64,000 nt of DNA from Tricholoma matsutake (lineage: Eukaryota; Basidiomycota; Agaricomycetes; Agaricales; Tricholomataceae): positions 7,936,001 to 8,000,000 of the forward strand of contig AP026539.1 of assembly GCA_026075535.2 (NCBI GenBank), given 5' to 3'. Below, one piece after another: positions 62,626 to 64,000 of the stretch. Both the position numbers and the translations under genes were made by a program. Every line of letters begins with the position of its first letter. Position 1 is the stretch's first letter. Below the pieces are notes generated by a model. It did no database searches. It had not been told where the DNA came from and saw nothing but the letters and a program-made list of their open reading frames with translations.

Positions 62626-63148
62626 GTTGTGCGCGCAGGGCGTATGACCCCCGTCTGGTTCTAGCTAGTGTTATCGGTATGTCGGGGTGGCCGTAGGGCA
62701 CCAGACGAGTCCGTCAACCCTCATAAAGGGGGCCCACCCGTGTTCAGGAGCGACTGTCAGGGAGGGGGGACATGAAACTAGGTACTGGTTCGGGGAGGCA
62801 CCTGAGCGCTTCCAGATCCTCTATCGGTTGCGCGTTACGGATTTGATGCCGACTACGCCTTCCTTTCCGAGCTGAGAGGCTCACGTCGGGGCGGCAGTTT
62901 CCCCTAAAGCTTGCACACATACCCGTAGGGATTCGGGGACACGACATCGTCAAGTCCGGGTTGTCGGTACGCCACCACTGGCAAGTCCGTTTACTCGATA
63001 AAGGGGGCCCCCTTAGTAGTCGTTGCAGCTATCCAGGTGGTTGGTGCGAAGATTAGCAGGAGGAGGACTTGGGCTGGGCGTAGTGTACTTCGTTTGTATG
63101 TCTCTACCGCGGACTGCGATCGGGCGCCGCGTTATAAACTTTTGACCC
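62626..63148 (+). other. L10 3' UTR
   Basis: Non-coding tail matching L9, with the shared hairpin near 62861-62878 and the terminal CCGCGG...TTATAAA...TTGACCC motif ending at 63148. Confidence 0.75.
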
Positions 63149-63165
63149 AAAAAAAAAAAAAAAAA

Positions 63166-63869
63166 TGTGAGCCTCTCAGCTCGGAAAGGAGGGCGCATTC
63201 AGCATCGAAGCCGTAGTGCGCAACCGACAGTGGATCTGAAAGTGCTCAGGCGCCTCCCCAAACCAGTACCTAGTTTCATGTCCCCCCTCCCTGACAGTCG
63301 CTCCTGAACACGGGTGGGCCCCCTTTATGAGGGTTGACGGACTCGTCTGGTGCCCTACGGCCACCCCGACATACCGATAACACTAGCTAGAACCAGACGG
63401 GGGTCATACGCCCTGCGCGCACAACCTATCCTGGATCCCACGCAAGTGAGTTGAACGATCCTAGTGCAGGATTGTTGTCCATGAATTCATGGAAGCCTTC
63501 GACAGAGTCTGGGCTCACACGAGTTTCTTTGCGATCCACCTTGGGGCAGACGCATAGTAGATGATCCCGAGTTTGTATCTCAGGTCCAAGGCACCAACAT
63601 TGGTACTCCCCATCGAGGGAGAGACATTGACAATACTCCCCTATAGGAGCATGGCCAGTGATCATGCGAGTTGAACGGGAGGTCAACGAAGTGTTGCTTC
63701 CCATAACTTTCAGCCAGGGCCCACCTTTGTGAGTCGAGGGTAGTACCAGTTTCCCGCCAACTCCTTTGAGTTGGTAGAAGTGCTGACCACAATACGCCGG
63801 ATCTGAGAACCGGGTGTGCCAATCCTTACAAACGGCCTTTTCGACCTGATTTTTAAGGTAATCTAAAGA
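63166..63869 (-). pseudogene. L11: LINE ORF2 C-terminus and part of 3' UTR
   Basis: Minus-strand L starting in the 3' UTR at GTGAGCCTCTCAGCTCGG (its last 250 nt or so and poly-A are missing). ORF2 codons follow, from the stop at 63426 (FNSLAWDPG, CWCLGPEIQTRDHLLCVC, HAPIGEYCQ) back to NQVEKAVCKDW, where s17 enters. L10 probably inserted into its 3' UTR, but no duplication can be confirmed. Confidence 0.8.
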
Positions 63870-63876
63870 GTGCCTC

Positions 63877-64000
63877 TGCTCCTTGACTTGTTACAACCAC
63901 CATAAACAGTGGTAAACACTCCTGCTCGATGTTGGTAGCAACGTCGAGACTCCAATTTTGGTCCAATTTTGCCATCACGAACGCTCTCGGCGTCTCCAGG
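63877..64000 (+). mobile_element. s17: start of an S element
   Basis: The first 124 nt of a plus-strand S (TGCTCCTTGACTTGTTACAA...). It has the leader variant ACTCCTGCTCGATGTTGGTA, also present at the start of s8, and a short deletion at the TCCGAT/ATCGGA stem. It runs off the right window edge, so subfamily and ORF are unknown. Confidence 0.82.

Larger units (their letters stand above)
58316..63165 (+). mobile_element. L10: LINE 3' half, holding s16
   Basis: Pieces are 58316-58810 and 60705-63165. It starts inside ORF2 (GTGGCAGGGCTCATC, the AGLITRIAEA codons) next to the 5' end of s14, continues to the ORF2 end at 62625, 3' UTR, L terminus and poly-A 63149-63165. No target duplication is visible, so the left end may be a recombination point and not a true 5' truncation. 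Confidence 0.85.

Noticed and set aside
1..64000. LTR retrotransposon, telomeric array, CRISPR or prokaryotic origin
   Set aside because: No long terminal repeats, integrase or protease motifs, no short telomere repeats and no regular spacer array. Poly-A tails and target duplications identify non-LTR elements.

Overview
This 64 kb window is a solid nest of non-LTR retrotransposons. I find no host gene, rRNA, tRNA or CRISPR array in it. Two kinds of element account for almost every base. The first is a LINE, called L here (11 copies or fragments, L1-L11 from left to right). Full length is about 6.47 kb: a 127-nt leader, a 640-aa Gag-like ORF1 with three zinc knuckles, a 1289-aa ORF2 (AP endonuclease, reverse transcriptase, RNase H, C-terminal CCHC), a 524-nt 3' UTR and poly-A. 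Its layout and protein style (for example an AFDIAQFFPSLNH-type RT block and a YVDD catalytic box) match the Tad1-like LINEs I associate with agaricomycete fungi, so the organism is probably a basidiomycete. That assignment comes from memory of the family, not from a search.

The second element, called S here (17 copies or fragments, s1-s17), is 1.9-2.3 kb. It has no reverse transcriptase, but most copies carry one ORF for an unrecognised 269-280-aa protein between a long structured leader (about 780 nt) and a structured 3' UTR (about 620 nt). I split it into subfamilies: SA (269 aa), SB (272-280 aa), SC (ORF centre deleted, start region duplicated, about 1.86 kb) and SD (one divergent copy). 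S shares its last 40-75 nt, a 3' UTR hairpin and its first 22 nt or so with L. The simplest reading is that L proteins mobilise S, while S supplies a conserved protein of its own.

Layout. 1-4475: s1 (SC, minus) in L1 (minus), with s2 (SA, plus) inside s1. 4476-22876: plus-strand L2, cut by L3, which holds minus-strand L4 (itself hit by s3 and by s4, with s5 inside s4) and is then cut by L5. 22877-31952: s6 remnant, then L6, whose ORF1 and ORF2 are both open apart from the s7 insertion. 31953-40438: s8 (SA, plus) holding s9 and s10, with s11 inside s10. 40439-53852: s12, L7 fragment, L8 (minus) holding s13 and the full-length L9. 53853-64000: s14 with s15 inside, L10 with s16 inside, L11 fragment and the start of s17.

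Most insertions keep 11-16-bp target-site duplications and 14-36-nt poly-A tails, so the nesting order can be read directly. Many ORFs are intact and copies are very similar, so activity looks recent and there is no heavy RIP. A few junctions lack duplications and two small internal inversions are visible, so the block has also been rearranged. A self-nesting island of this kind suggests a centromere, another heterochromatic region or a safe-haven cluster.
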